Part shown: piece by piece, positions 43,922-52,531 of the stretch | Layout of the letters: every line of letters starts with the position of its first letter | Numbering within the stretch: position 1 is the stretch's first letter | Assembly (NCBI GenBank): GCA_900318865.1 | Contig: ONMF01000005.1 | Location: 115,948 to 179,947, forward strand | Reading direction: 5' to 3' | From: an uncultured Prevotellaceae bacterium | GTDB taxonomy: Bacteria; Bacteroidota; Bacteroidia; Bacteroidales; Muribaculaceae | Length of the DNA: 64,000 nt | Notes under the pieces: model-generated | Seen by the model: only the letters and a program-made list of their open reading frames with translations | Databases searched by the model: none | What the model was told of the DNA's origin: nothing | Translations under genes and position numbers: made by a program

Positions 43922-44620
43922 TTAGACATATTCCAGCACCTGACCGATGCAGGTGATGGTGTGAGGATGCGACTGTGAATCCTCTTCGGCCGTCCACCCT
44001 TTTCCTTTGAGCCACAACACCTGGCAACCCAGCGACTCGGCCGGCAGGATGTCTTTCTTGAGGCTGTCGCCCACCACCAGCACGCTGGCGGCCGGAAGTT
44101 CCAAGGCATCGACACCCAGCTTGAACAATGTGGGATTGGGTTTGCGCACGCCCACCACAGCACTCTCGATGATACCCTTGAAGAAATGGCGGATGTCATA
44201 GCCGCGCAACACTGCGTCGACATTGCCATAGAAGTTGCTCACCAGCATCAGCGGATAGCGGCCCGACAGGCTTTCCAGCACGGGCCGAGCCTCGTCGATG
44301 CATTCACGTGCCTGGGCATCGCAATCGGTTGCGACAGCCATCGCTGCATCCTCGACGCTGGCCGCCGCCACCAGTCCCTGGGTCGCCAGCCATCCAAACT
44401 CGATGCGCATTTTTTTCTGCAGCAGGCTCAAGAAATCGTCATTCGGCAGGATGTGGCGCACCCGCGCCAGTTCCCTCTCGGCATAGACGTAGGCTTCGCG
44501 AAACCGCTCCTTGTCCACCTTCACGCCCACGCGCTGATAAGCGGCCCAGATCACCTCGCTCCAGTGCACGCCGCGGCTGTCGAGCGTGCCGCCGTAATCA
44601 AAGATGATGCCCCGTGTCAT
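43922..44620 (-). CDS. HAD-family phosphatase, probable phosphatidylinositol-phosphate phosphatase
   Basis: This 232-aa HAD protein begins MTRGIIFDYGGTLDSRGVHW. The motif is D8-Y-G-G-T, with Gly where most HAD phosphatases have the second Asp. A cap domain follows, then motif II (LMLVSNFYGN), motif III (Lys in VGVRKPNPTLF) and motif IV (VLVVGDSLKKDI). Position beside the CDP-alcohol phosphatidyltransferase, with a 4-bp ATGA overlap, suggests it dephosphorylates phosphatidylinositol phosphate to phosphatidylinositol. That role is inferred from the cluster and from known Bacteroidetes inositol-lipid loci. The frame opens 12 codons earlier, but the ATG at 44620 precedes the motif correctly. Confidence 0.82.
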   Translation of the reverse strand: MTRGIIFDYGGTLDSRGVHWSEVIWAAYQRVGVKVDKERFREAYVYAERELARVRHILPNDDFLSLLQKKMRIEFGWLATQGLVAAASVEDAAMAVATDCDAQARECIDEARPVLESLSGRYPLMLVSNFYGNVDAVLRGYDIRHFFKGIIESAVVGVRKPNPTLFKLGVDALELPAASVLVVGDSLKKDILPAESLGCQVLWLKGKGWTAEEDSQSHPHTITCIGQVLEYV

Positions 44621-45567
44621 GCCGCAGCCTTGAATTCGGCCACGAAGTCGCGGCAAAAGCGCTCATGGCGCAGAATCATGTAGACCATCATGGCATTGAG
44701 CACCACCAGTTCGAACACAAAATAGAGCCACGGCATGTCGATGATGACCGACACAAACATGGCTATGATGCGCGTGTTGAACGACAGCATGTTGGTATAT
44801 TTCATCAATGGCAGGCTCTTGACGCGGAATCGGTCGCGGAAATCCTGCGGCACATCGTCGGCATAGCGTGCTTTGAGCTCACGGCGCAATGCCTGCATCT
44901 GCGGCGTCACCACCTCTTGGTTAGCCGTGTAATTGCGATAAACCAGCATGGTGAGTTTTTTCCAGAAATTGCCCTTCCACGGCACAGCGCAATAAGCGGC
45001 GTCGAGGGCATCGGTACTATCCAGCTCACTGCCGTCTTTTCCCTTCAGAAAATACAGATGGAATTGCCTATAATAGTCGGCACTGGCAGCCTGCTTGGCA
45101 TGGCTCAGGCCGGCAGTGATGGCCAGCAGCCAGATCACCCAGGGGTAGTCGGAGAAAAAATGCCCGGGCCAGGCGTCGCCGAAGTCCAGCTCACGGAACA
45201 CCAGCGCGAAATAAATGGCCACAAACCAGAAGTCGCCGCTCAAGCCATCCAGGATGCGCCCCAGCCGTGAATATTGTTTGGTCATTCGCGCCAGCTGGCC
45301 GTCGGCGCTGTCGTAGGTGTTGGCCCAAATGATGAGGAAAATGCCCACATAATTGAGCCAGGCAAGCCCCGGCTGACCAAAGTAGAGGAGCACACCACCG
45401 GCCACGCCCAAGAAAATGGACGCGATGGTCACGGCATTGGGCGACACGCCCATCTTGGCAAACAATTTGGCCCACGCAAAACCCAGTGGACGATAGAAGT
45501 ATAAATCAATGTGTTCCTCGGTGTCCATCGACTTGAGCGAGGATTTGTATTCTTCTCGGAGACTCAT
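44617..45567 (-). CDS. CDP-alcohol phosphatidyltransferase, probable phosphatidylinositol-phosphate synthase
   Basis: This 316-aa integral membrane enzyme has the family motif with D86, D89, G90, A93, R94, G103 and D107 (DSADGQLARM, then LGRILDGLSGD). It should join CDP-diacylglycerol to inositol-phosphate. The last Asp of the motif is D112, one residue beyond the usual spacing, with Gly at the usual place. Several membrane helices follow, and the end is basic (LRHERFCRDFV). It is longer than typical PgsA-type enzymes (about 180-220 aa), with an extra N-terminal stretch and a middle insert. Substrate is inferred from the MIPS and HAD neighbours. Confidence 0.85.
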   Translation of the reverse strand: MSLREEYKSSLKSMDTEEHIDLYFYRPLGFAWAKLFAKMGVSPNAVTIASIFLGVAGGVLLYFGQPGLAWLNYVGIFLIIWANTYDSADGQLARMTKQYSRLGRILDGLSGDFWFVAIYFALVFRELDFGDAWPGHFFSDYPWVIWLLAITAGLSHAKQAASADYYRQFHLYFLKGKDGSELDSTDALDAAYCAVPWKGNFWKKLTMLVYRNYTANQEVVTPQMQALRRELKARYADDVPQDFRDRFRVKSLPLMKYTNMLSFNTRIIAMFVSVIIDMPWLYFVFELVVLNAMMVYMILRHERFCRDFVAEFKAAA

Positions 45568-45597
45568 GTTATGAGATTTTTTAATATAGGTGATAAA

Positions 45598-46461
45598 TCA
45601 ATGTGCCTTGATGGCGGCAAGAATGGCCTTGGCAATGTGCGGCGCGGCCTCGTTGCGGCACGGGGCGAAGCTGGGCCAGTCGTTGAAATCAATGATTTTG
45701 ATGTCGCCGCCGTCGCCCACGATGCAGTCACCGCCATAAATCATCACATTCAGTTCTTCGGCGGCACGCTGGCACATCGACTTGAGCGCCTTCACGTCGA
45801 ACGTGATACCCTGCGAGCGGCCATTCACCTCCTCCCAGCCGTACTTGCTGTGCCCTGCGTCAAAGGGATAGAACCAGAAGAAATAAGGACTGTCCTTGAT
45901 ACCGTAAAACTTCACCAGGTCGCCCACCAGGTGAACGTTGATAACAGCACGCTTGATGCCGCGATAGAAGTACTCTTGCAGCACTTCCTGCGCCTCGTCG
46001 ATGTGGCGCACATAGCTCACGTCCTCCTTGTGCATGGCATGGAAGTCGCCGCGCTTAATCCAGCAGCTTTTGAAACCGGCTTTCTTGAGCGCAGGCTTGA
46101 TATTCTCGTTGGTGTTCACTATCAAGCTCTCGGGATAGGGAATGCCGTTGCCCAGCAGGATGCGTGTCATCCGCTCACGGGTGCAGTTTTCTATGCCGTA
46201 GCCCGAGTTGATGACCAGCAGCCCGTTGTCTTCAAGGCGCTGCAGCCGTTCTATCGAAGACTGCTCACGGCACATGGCCAGCACATAGTCCTCACCGTTC
46301 ACTCCGTCGCGATTGAATTGCTCCTCGCTGTACACATTCACCTGGCAGCCACGCTTGCGCAGCTGTTCGGCGGTGAGGTTGAAGATGGCTGTATCGTTTC
46401 CAATGTGGTTGGGCGAATAGGCACCAGCCCTCATGATTCCAGCAATTTTTATATCTGCCAT
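45598..46461 (-). CDS. ATP-grasp-type enzyme of unknown substrate in the inositol-lipid operon
   Basis: This 287-aa protein has the layout of an ATP-grasp ligase: an N-terminal alpha/beta domain (KIAGIMRAGAYSPNHIGND), a central ATP-binding region with Lys (FKSCWIKRGDFHAMHKEDVS), VINVHLVGDLVKFYGIK, and the C-terminal metal-binding strand IKIIDFNDWPSF with Asp and Asn. ATP-grasp enzymes form amide or thioester bonds through acyl phosphates. It lies between the nucleotidyltransferase (16 bp) and the CDP-alcohol transferase (30 bp). It might modify the inositol head group or make a precursor; this is inference, as the family gives no substrate. Confidence 0.75.
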   Translation of the reverse strand: MADIKIAGIMRAGAYSPNHIGNDTAIFNLTAEQLRKRGCQVNVYSEEQFNRDGVNGEDYVLAMCREQSSIERLQRLEDNGLLVINSGYGIENCTRERMTRILLGNGIPYPESLIVNTNENIKPALKKAGFKSCWIKRGDFHAMHKEDVSYVRHIDEAQEVLQEYFYRGIKRAVINVHLVGDLVKFYGIKDSPYFFWFYPFDAGHSKYGWEEVNGRSQGITFDVKALKSMCQRAAEELNVMIYGGDCIVGDGGDIKIIDFNDWPSFAPCRNEAAPHIAKAILAAIKAH

Positions 46462-46477
46462 AACTGTTTATTATCAA

Positions 46478-47188
46478 TTATCGATTATCGGTTTTAATGA
46501 ATTCTTCGGCCGTGGCAATGTCACCGGCATGGTCCACGTCGATGATTTTGTCGATGCTGTAGGCTTGCAGACGCAGGCCGGCGGCGATGAGTTTACGCTG
46601 AAAATTGCGCATGCGCGACACGCCCTCCTCCAGGCAGGCATGAAGCACCGGCAGCGCCCGATGGGTCATCGCGTACACACCGCCGCTCACCAGATGGGCA
46701 CGGCCGTCGGGGTTGGCATCGAGAAATGCCGTGATGTCCATCTTGTCGTCCACAGTCACCCACAGGGGCTTCTCATCGTCGACAAAGGGGGTGACTGCCC
46801 ACATGCCGTCGTGACTGGTGTCGCTCTCAAAGGCATCGATATACCGGGCAAAATCGCTCTCCCGGAAAATGGTGTCGACCGTTGTCAAGCAGAATTTGCC
46901 CTCGGGCAGCACACGGCTCAACTCGGCAAAACTGTGCATCGAGCTGGGAGTGGATTTCACCACCAGATGCAACGGAACGGGCAGCGACAGTGAACGCAGA
47001 TAGTCCTGAACCTCGGTCATTTGCTCATTGACTATGACACTGATGCTCTCGGCGTGCCGCCGCACAAACATATGAATCAAGCGCCCTATCATCGGCTCGC
47101 CGTTGAGCAACACCAATGGTTTGGGACGCGCCACGCCTTCCTGGGCCAGGCGAGAACCTTCGCCGGCCGCTATAATCGCGTAATTCAT
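46478..47188 (-). CDS. Sugar/alcohol-phosphate nucleotidyltransferase
   Basis: This 236-aa protein is a single-domain NTP transferase: MNYAIIAAGEGSRLAQEGVARPKPLVLLNG is split here as the signature AAGEGSRL and the Lys in RPKPLVLLNGEPMIGRLI. It continues with CLTTVDTIFRES (the metal-binding Asp) and the C-terminal strands. It should activate a phosphorylated sugar or polyol (for example inositol phosphate) with CTP or another NTP. Its start overlaps the pdxA stop by 4 bp and it heads the inositol-lipid part of the operon. The substrate is not determined; a role in making CDP-inositol would parallel archaeal-type pathways but is speculation. Confidence 0.82.
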   Translation of the reverse strand: MNYAIIAAGEGSRLAQEGVARPKPLVLLNGEPMIGRLIHMFVRRHAESISVIVNEQMTEVQDYLRSLSLPVPLHLVVKSTPSSMHSFAELSRVLPEGKFCLTTVDTIFRESDFARYIDAFESDTSHDGMWAVTPFVDDEKPLWVTVDDKMDITAFLDANPDGRAHLVSGGVYAMTHRALPVLHACLEEGVSRMRNFQRKLIAAGLRLQAYSIDKIIDVDHAGDIATAEEFIKTDNR

Positions 47189-48285
47189 TCTTCGTCGCTT
47201 GTCAGGTCCAACACCACATTGTCTTTTCCACGGTCATGATACACCTTGCGAAGAGGGTTTTCATGAGCCTCGTCCCACCACATGCGATGGCGGCACACAT
47301 CGATGGCGGCATAAATGGCGGCACGCATCGACGATTCCTTGGCCACGCCCTTGCCGGCAATGTCATAACCGGTGCCGTGGTCGGGGCTGGTGCGAACAAA
47401 CGGCAGACCTGCCGTGAAGTTCACACCGTCGTCCATGGCCAGCGTCTTGAATGCCGCCAGCCCTTGGTCGTGATACATGGCCAGCACGCCATCGAAATGG
47501 CGCCATGCCTCGCTTCCGAAAAAGCCGTCGGCAGCATACGGGCCGAAACTCAGTATCTTGTTCTCATCGAGGGCCTGCTCCATGGCCGGGCGTATGGCTT
47601 CCTGCTCCTCGTGGCCCATCAGTCCGTTTTCACCGGCATGGGGATTGAGCGACAGGACTGCAATACGCGGACGTTCAAGTCCGAAGTCGCGGCGCAGCGA
47701 GGCATCGAAAGCCGTGAGCGCGGCCAGAACCGACTGGCGGGTGATAGCAGGCGCCACATCTTTTATGGGCAGGTGAGTGGTCACCAGAGCCACACGCAGG
47801 TCGGCGTTGTGAAGCACCATCAGCGCATGGTAGCCGTCGCCTGCCACACTCTCCAGATACTCAGTGTGGCCGGGAAAGGTAAACTCACTGCTCTGGATAT
47901 TATCCTTGTTGATGGGAGCCGTCACCAGTGCGTCGATATGGCCGGCTTTCAGGTCGGCTACAGCCGCCTCAAGCGCCATATAGGCCGCCCGCCCGGCAAT
48001 CTTGCTGGGCACGCCCAGCTCCACTTTCACTTCCTCGTTGCCGCAGCAATCCACTATGTTGACCGATGTGTCGCGCACGCGCTCCACACTGCCCACTACA
48101 TTCATTTGCATCGCAGGAAGCTCCAGCCCCTTGCGATGATACGACACCACTTTGCTCGACCCATAAATCACGGGCACAAACAATTCGGTCATGGCTGGGT
48201 CCGACAGTGCCTTGAGCACCACTTCCAGCCCTATTCCATTGGTATCCCCTTGGGTGATGCCAATGCGTATCTTTCGTTCTTTCAT
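47185..48285 (-). CDS. pdxA: 4-hydroxythreonine-4-phosphate dehydrogenase
   Basis: PdxA (366 aa) oxidises and decarboxylates 4-phosphohydroxy-threonine in vitamin B6 synthesis. It has the start IRIGITQGDTNGIGLEVVLK, VTAPINKDNIQ, the metal His in FPGHTEYLESV, VTTHLPIKDVAPAIT, and LAMYHDQGLAAFKTLAMDDG with the second His, then TGLPFVRTSPDHGTGYDIAG with the third. I chose the ATG at 48285; a TTG 21 bp upstream is less likely. It overlaps the nucleotidyltransferase start (ATGA), so the B6 gene and the inositol cluster share a transcript, probably without metabolic link. Confidence 0.94.
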   Translation of the reverse strand: MKERKIRIGITQGDTNGIGLEVVLKALSDPAMTELFVPVIYGSSKVVSYHRKGLELPAMQMNVVGSVERVRDTSVNIVDCCGNEEVKVELGVPSKIAGRAAYMALEAAVADLKAGHIDALVTAPINKDNIQSSEFTFPGHTEYLESVAGDGYHALMVLHNADLRVALVTTHLPIKDVAPAITRQSVLAALTAFDASLRRDFGLERPRIAVLSLNPHAGENGLMGHEEQEAIRPAMEQALDENKILSFGPYAADGFFGSEAWRHFDGVLAMYHDQGLAAFKTLAMDDGVNFTAGLPFVRTSPDHGTGYDIAGKGVAKESSMRAAIYAAIDVCRHRMWWDEAHENPLRKVYHDRGKDNVVLDLTSDEE

Positions 48286-48382
48286 TTTCTCTTTCGGTTG
48301 TTTCAAACCGCTAAATTACAATTTTTTTCTCAATCGGCCAAATTGCGCCCTGTCTTCACGCTCCCGGGTAACCCCCTGCCAC

Positions 48383-48444
48383 GCTCATGTGCCCCACCCC
48401 GCATGAGCAACCGGCGCAGGCCATCAGTCGATGACCTGCGCCGG
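48383..48444. terminator. Two adjacent hairpins between pdxA and a lipoprotein gene
   Basis: GCTCATG...CATGAGC (about 48383-48408) and CCGGCGCAGG (48411-48420) with CCTGCGCCGG (48435-48444) form two stems. The second is a perfect 10-bp stem lying 24 bp after the lipoprotein stop. No clear T-run follows. Confidence 0.55.
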
Positions 48445-48467
48445 AAAATGAGATTGTCATTTCACTG

Positions 48468-49247
48468 TCATTGTTCATGACCGGCAAACTTCAAGTTCTG
48501 GCCATCGAACTTATAGTACGTACTCCACACTTTATAGTCATCGTCGACACGTTCCACCACCTCAAGCGTCTTGCCCTCCTGAGGCAAGGTGTACCACAAG
48601 GGCTCTTTGTCAGGGAAGTTTAAATGCTCCTTTTTGATGGGGCTTTCTTCAGGGGTGAGGGTGCGCTTGGCGGGGTCGAAGTCGTAAAAGCACACGAAAT
48701 CTTTTTCGGAGTTGAAGTTCACAGCAAAGAGCTTGTGGCCGTTCTTACGGTTCCACACACAAGCCGACACGACACCCACATTTTCACCCTCCGGACTTTC
48801 ACCCTCCGGATCTTCATTCTCGTACCAGGCCGACTCTACATAGCCATTCTTCCGGTCGATAACAGATCCCCACTCATACAACTCATGCTCAGGAGCCAGC
48901 GATGGATTCGTCATATGAACAATTCGGTTGCCTTCCACGGTGGGCCACTCGGCGTAGAACGCCTCGAAAAGGGCCACAATGTCGCTCTTGCTCCCGGGCA
49001 CTTGGATAATGCGCTTCTTCCAGAACCGGGCCACGTCACTCGGGGCATACATGCCGCCCTGTTTCTCTATTTTCTCGTCGGGTACTTCCTGAGCCTCATC
49101 TTTAGGCTGAGGGGATTGCTCGGCGGTGACTGTGTTTTCAGTCTCGGGTACCGCAGCGGCCGCGGAGGCCTGCTTGTCGCTCTTGCAGCCACTGGCCACA
49201 CTCAAGAGGATGCCTAACGCAAAAAGGTAAATGACAGTCTTTTTCAT
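48468..49247 (-). CDS. Lipoprotein of unknown function
   Basis: This 259-aa protein has a lipoprotein signal (MKKTVIYLFALGILLSVASG, Cys21) and an acidic linker rich in Glu, Pro and Ala. Then comes a domain with VARFWKKRIIQVPGSKSDIV, ALFEAFYAEWPTVEGNRIVH and FVCFYDFDPAKRTLTPEES. I do not recognise it. A 15-bp in-frame tandem repeat (48782-48811) makes EGESPEGE in a surface loop. A hairpin follows the gene. It is on the same strand as DUF3108 but 80 bp away. Confidence 0.75.
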   Translation of the reverse strand: MKKTVIYLFALGILLSVASGCKSDKQASAAAAVPETENTVTAEQSPQPKDEAQEVPDEKIEKQGGMYAPSDVARFWKKRIIQVPGSKSDIVALFEAFYAEWPTVEGNRIVHMTNPSLAPEHELYEWGSVIDRKNGYVESAWYENEDPEGESPEGENVGVVSACVWNRKNGHKLFAVNFNSEKDFVCFYDFDPAKRTLTPEESPIKKEHLNFPDKEPLWYTLPQEGKTLEVVERVDDDYKVWSTYYKFDGQNLKFAGHEQ

Positions 49248-49326
49248 ATCCGCTTTTTTGCAAATATAGCATTAATTTCACAATTTTAAAGCATTAGGAA
49301 GCCAAAAATCGCCAGTCATCGCCCTC

Positions 49327-50085
49327 TCAAGGCGCAAAATAGCATTTCACCTTGCCCACGGGCAGCTTGCCCTCGAGCAGCAGGGGGATGCGTGCCGCAT
49401 CGGTGCTCAACCACGCGTCAAGGTCATCGCTCGACTGCTTGCCGTTTTTCTGGGTAAATTTGAACTTGATATGATAGGAGTCGCGGCGATTTCCATCGCG
49501 CAATTTCACCCTCGTCTTGCCCACGTAGCGGATGGTGAGATACTCCTTCTCCTTGCCCGAGAAAATGACTGTGGTGATGGCCTTGTTCTGGTTCAACGCG
49601 TCGTAGTCGATGCCACGCAGCATGTAAAAAACGCTGAGCATGTCGTAAGCTTGGCACTGAGCCTTAAGTTCCAGCGAAACCGTTTCACGGCCGGGCCGGT
49701 AACGATAGCACTTGGCACTGGTGTGGCTGTAATTATAGGTGAAGTTCACCACATCGCGGGCATAGTAGTCCTTTTCATGCGTGAGTTTCTCGTATTTGAG
49801 CGGCTGCAGGCCCGCGTTGAGCGTGCACTTGAGCGTGTCGCGCACAGGATACACCTTGTCGGCCCAGGAGCGCGTTTTCCCCGTGAGCATGGCCAGATAA
49901 CCACTCCCCTTTTTGTTGATGCTCAGGGTGGCGTCACCGGCATGCTTCCAGATGGGGCCCCATTGATACACAATCTGATAATTAAGTCGCTCCGACGTGA
50001 AATCAGGGGCGGCGGCGGCCAGCATCGATGTGCACATGAGCAAGGCGGCCAGCAGGTAGTTGTTCCATCTCATTGTCTTGGTCAT
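49327..50085 (-). CDS. DUF3108 periplasmic protein
   Basis: This 252-aa secreted protein has a signal peptide (NNYLLAALLMCTSMLAAAAP). It matches DUF3108, with LNYQIVYQWGPIWKHAGDAT near the start, repeated strands (YEKLTHEKDYYARDVVNFTY), FYMLRGIDYDAL and the C-terminal LSTDAARIPLLLEGKLPVGK. Members are envelope proteins of unknown function, sometimes linked with LPS or barrel assembly. I chose the ATG at 50085, which begins the signal peptide; the frame extends 9 codons further. Confidence 0.82.
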   Translation of the reverse strand: MTKTMRWNNYLLAALLMCTSMLAAAAPDFTSERLNYQIVYQWGPIWKHAGDATLSINKKGSGYLAMLTGKTRSWADKVYPVRDTLKCTLNAGLQPLKYEKLTHEKDYYARDVVNFTYNYSHTSAKCYRYRPGRETVSLELKAQCQAYDMLSVFYMLRGIDYDALNQNKAITTVIFSGKEKEYLTIRYVGKTRVKLRDGNRRDSYHIKFKFTQKNGKQSSDDLDAWLSTDAARIPLLLEGKLPVGKVKCYFAP

Positions 50086-50110
50086 TGTCGTAGTTTTGTC
50101 GTTTTGACAC

Positions 50111-50150
50111 AAAAAAGGCCCCGTAGGTTTAATCCGGTTAGGGGGCCTTG
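50111..50150 (-). terminator. Terminator after the C69 peptidase gene
   Basis: AAGGCCCC and GGGGGCCTT pair around an 18-nt loop. On the minus strand the stem is followed by a run of T (50111-50116), about 30 bp after the peptidase stop. Confidence 0.8.
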
Positions 50151-50180
50151 TTGCTATTTGTTATTTACGCTCAGGGAAAT

Positions 50181-51839
50181 TCACTTTTCGGGCTCAATCA
50201 CCTTCAGGCGGTCGCCGCTGCCTTGAACCACGGTCTTATAATAATCGGGCGTGTAACCGGGCCACGACGGCTGCACGGGCATGCCGGCCTCATTGCGCTC
50301 AAACTGCCCGTCTTTCTCCTTCTTGACATTGCCGTCCATGTATTTCACAAACAAATACTCACCCAGGCGGCGATAGCGCGCCGTGGCATCTTGCGCGGCA
50401 TCAACGCTGTAGTTGGTGAGCAGCTGCACTGCCTGCGCCGGGTCGCGCTTCAGCAAGTCGAGCGCCTTCGCTTCAACCTGGGGCTGGTGCTTTGCAAAAC
50501 CATCCTCGATGGAGCGTTGCACCCGTCGAATGTCGTCAATCATCACCGAATAGCGGCTATAGGCCTGGTTGGCCACCCAGTTGTTCACCCAGAACGCGCT
50601 GTCCCAGTTCAGGGTGTAGAGGTCGGCCTGACCGCGTGCATAGCTGGCGGGCACCTCGGTCATGCAGCAATACATGGGCACAAAAACGGCCGTGTTGGCA
50701 TCATCCACGCCGAACCACAGCACACCGCCCACTGGCGCGGGCATCCACGAGCGCATTTGCGCCACAAACACCCAGCCGGTCTGCTGGGTGGCGATGGCAC
50801 GCTCCATGCTGTAGGTTTCGCCATCCACCTTGAACTCCATGGGGCGCCAGCGGTAAGGCACACCCCAGTAGTTGGTGGCACCCGGGTCCTTGGTCATGTC
50901 GAAAGGCGTTCCCTCAAAGTGGTCGCGCATCATCTCTTGCAGGTCGCGCACCGAAATTTTGCGGTCGGGCTTCACATAGAGGGGCATCACCTCGGCACCT
51001 TTTTTGCCACGGATAAATGGCAGATAGGCATCCATGCCGCTCTTAAAGCGGTTGAAATAGCTCCACACGCGTGCGTCGCATCCGCGCAGGCTGCCGAAAT
51101 CGCTGGGTGCGTAAGCCGTCGAGAACTCGAAGTCGGCGTCCTTGCCATTAAAATAGCCCATCTTGCGGGCAAAGCTGATAACGTCTTTCGAGTAGATGCA
51201 GTTCTCCTTGTCCTTGAGGGGGAAACGATAGATGCGCGACTGGTTGGCATGTCCGGCGATACAATCATCGGGAATGCGCACAGCCACCCACACGGCGCCT
51301 TTCTCCTTGCCGCCCTTGCCTATCATGTCCATCACCCAAATCTCGTTGGGGTCGCCGATGGAGAATGACTCGCCCTCACTGTTATAGCCATAGCGAGCCA
51401 CCAAGTCGGTCATCACCTGGATGGCCTCGCGGGCGGTGCGGGCACGTTGCAAGGTCACATAGATGAGACTGCCATAGTCCATGATGGCACCGGCGGTAGT
51501 GTCGGTAAGCTCATGGCGGCCGCCATAAGTACTCTCGGCGATGGTGAGCTGATGCTCGTTCATGTTTCCCACCACGGCATAGGTGTGGGCCACCTCGGGA
51601 ATCTCCCCGTGATGCAGGCCGGTGTCCCAGTCGTCGATGGAACGCATGGAGCCGGGAGCATGATCGGCCGCAGGCAGGTATTGCAGGTCGCCATAGATGG
51701 TGTGGGCATCGGCGGCATAGGTGATCATCGCAGCGCCGTCGGCACTGGCATTCTTGCCCACCAGCAGATTGGTGCAGGCCAGCGAGGTGCCGCAGCCGGC
51801 CACGATGGCGGCCACAGCAAGGATGTGTTTTGTTTTCAT
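50181..51839 (-). CDS. C69-family dipeptidase, secreted
   Basis: This 552-aa peptidase has a signal peptide ending before Cys22, which becomes the N-terminal nucleophile after cleavage (ACTNLLVGKNASADGA), the mark of the C69/PepD Ntn-hydrolase family. Other landmarks are MITYAADAHTIYGDL, AVVGNMNEHQLTIAESTYGG, EGESFSIGDPNEIWVMDMIG and GNVKKEKDGQFERNEAGMP. It should cut dipeptides or short peptides in the periplasm. It is 4 bp from the phosphopantetheinyl transferase gene on the same strand, so the two may be cotranscribed. Confidence 0.92.
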   Translation of the reverse strand: MKTKHILAVAAIVAGCGTSLACTNLLVGKNASADGAAMITYAADAHTIYGDLQYLPAADHAPGSMRSIDDWDTGLHHGEIPEVAHTYAVVGNMNEHQLTIAESTYGGRHELTDTTAGAIMDYGSLIYVTLQRARTAREAIQVMTDLVARYGYNSEGESFSIGDPNEIWVMDMIGKGGKEKGAVWVAVRIPDDCIAGHANQSRIYRFPLKDKENCIYSKDVISFARKMGYFNGKDADFEFSTAYAPSDFGSLRGCDARVWSYFNRFKSGMDAYLPFIRGKKGAEVMPLYVKPDRKISVRDLQEMMRDHFEGTPFDMTKDPGATNYWGVPYRWRPMEFKVDGETYSMERAIATQQTGWVFVAQMRSWMPAPVGGVLWFGVDDANTAVFVPMYCCMTEVPASYARGQADLYTLNWDSAFWVNNWVANQAYSRYSVMIDDIRRVQRSIEDGFAKHQPQVEAKALDLLKRDPAQAVQLLTNYSVDAAQDATARYRRLGEYLFVKYMDGNVKKEKDGQFERNEAGMPVQPSWPGYTPDYYKTVVQGSGDRLKVIEPEK

Positions 51840-51843
51840 TGCG

Positions 51844-52500
51844 TTATGTTTTTTCTATATTTTCAATGTCGGCAACACGGTAGGCCAATGTTATCATGTG
51901 GTCGCTCCATGCTGTGGTTCTCAACTCGTATTTCTCGCCTTGGCAATGAGCATGGAGAGTCAGCGTTCCACCTCCCAGCGACTTAAATGGCTCAAGGCTC
52001 AAGTCGGCTGTGAGGCTCACGCCCGCTTGGCCGTGAGCCTTGTAAAGGGCCTCCTTGGCCGTCCATGCCACCAAATGGGAATCGGTGTCTCCAGGGGCGA
52101 CGAATTGCTGCTCGGCAGCACTGAGAAACTTGTCGCGCACACGCAGCACTCGCGTGCCCCGGGTCTCCACATCGATGCCGATGCGGTGATGAGCATTGAT
52201 GGCCACGCACACCAGACTGTGTGTGTGCGACACACTGATGTGAACATCATGGTGGGAGGTCACATAAGGCTGGCCGCCGGGCAAATGCCGCAGTTCCACC
52301 GGCTCACCGAATATAATGTGCAGCAACAGCGACTCGACAAGTAGTTCACACTGCCTTGAGCGTGCCATGCTGGGACGCAATCCCAGGGTTTTCAACCCCC
52401 GGCGCTTGCACTGTGCCGTAAGTTCGGCAGGCGACTCGTTGAGCTCCCACAAATAGATGTGGGTTCCGTCGGGATATGGTACTTTTCTAAGGTATGGCAT
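51844..52500 (-). CDS. 4'-phosphopantetheinyl transferase
   Basis: This 218-aa enzyme moves the phosphopantetheine arm from CoA to a carrier protein. It has the two Sfp/HetI-type motifs: IGIDVETRGTRV with the metal-binding Asp and Glu, and LVAWTAKEALYKAHG with the Lys-Glu pair. There is no carrier protein or synthase in the window; it may serve fatty-acid ACP or other clusters. I chose the ATG at 52500 (MPYLRKV), giving the usual length. It follows GldE by 31 bp on the same strand, a pairing common in Bacteroidetes. Confidence 0.88.
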   Translation of the reverse strand: MPYLRKVPYPDGTHIYLWELNESPAELTAQCKRRGLKTLGLRPSMARSRQCELLVESLLLHIIFGEPVELRHLPGGQPYVTSHHDVHISVSHTHSLVCVAINAHHRIGIDVETRGTRVLRVRDKFLSAAEQQFVAPGDTDSHLVAWTAKEALYKAHGQAGVSLTADLSLEPFKSLGGGTLTLHAHCQGEKYELRTTAWSDHMITLAYRVADIENIEKT

Positions 52501-52531
52501 GTCGTTTTCTATGGCATTTGATTGTCCTGTT

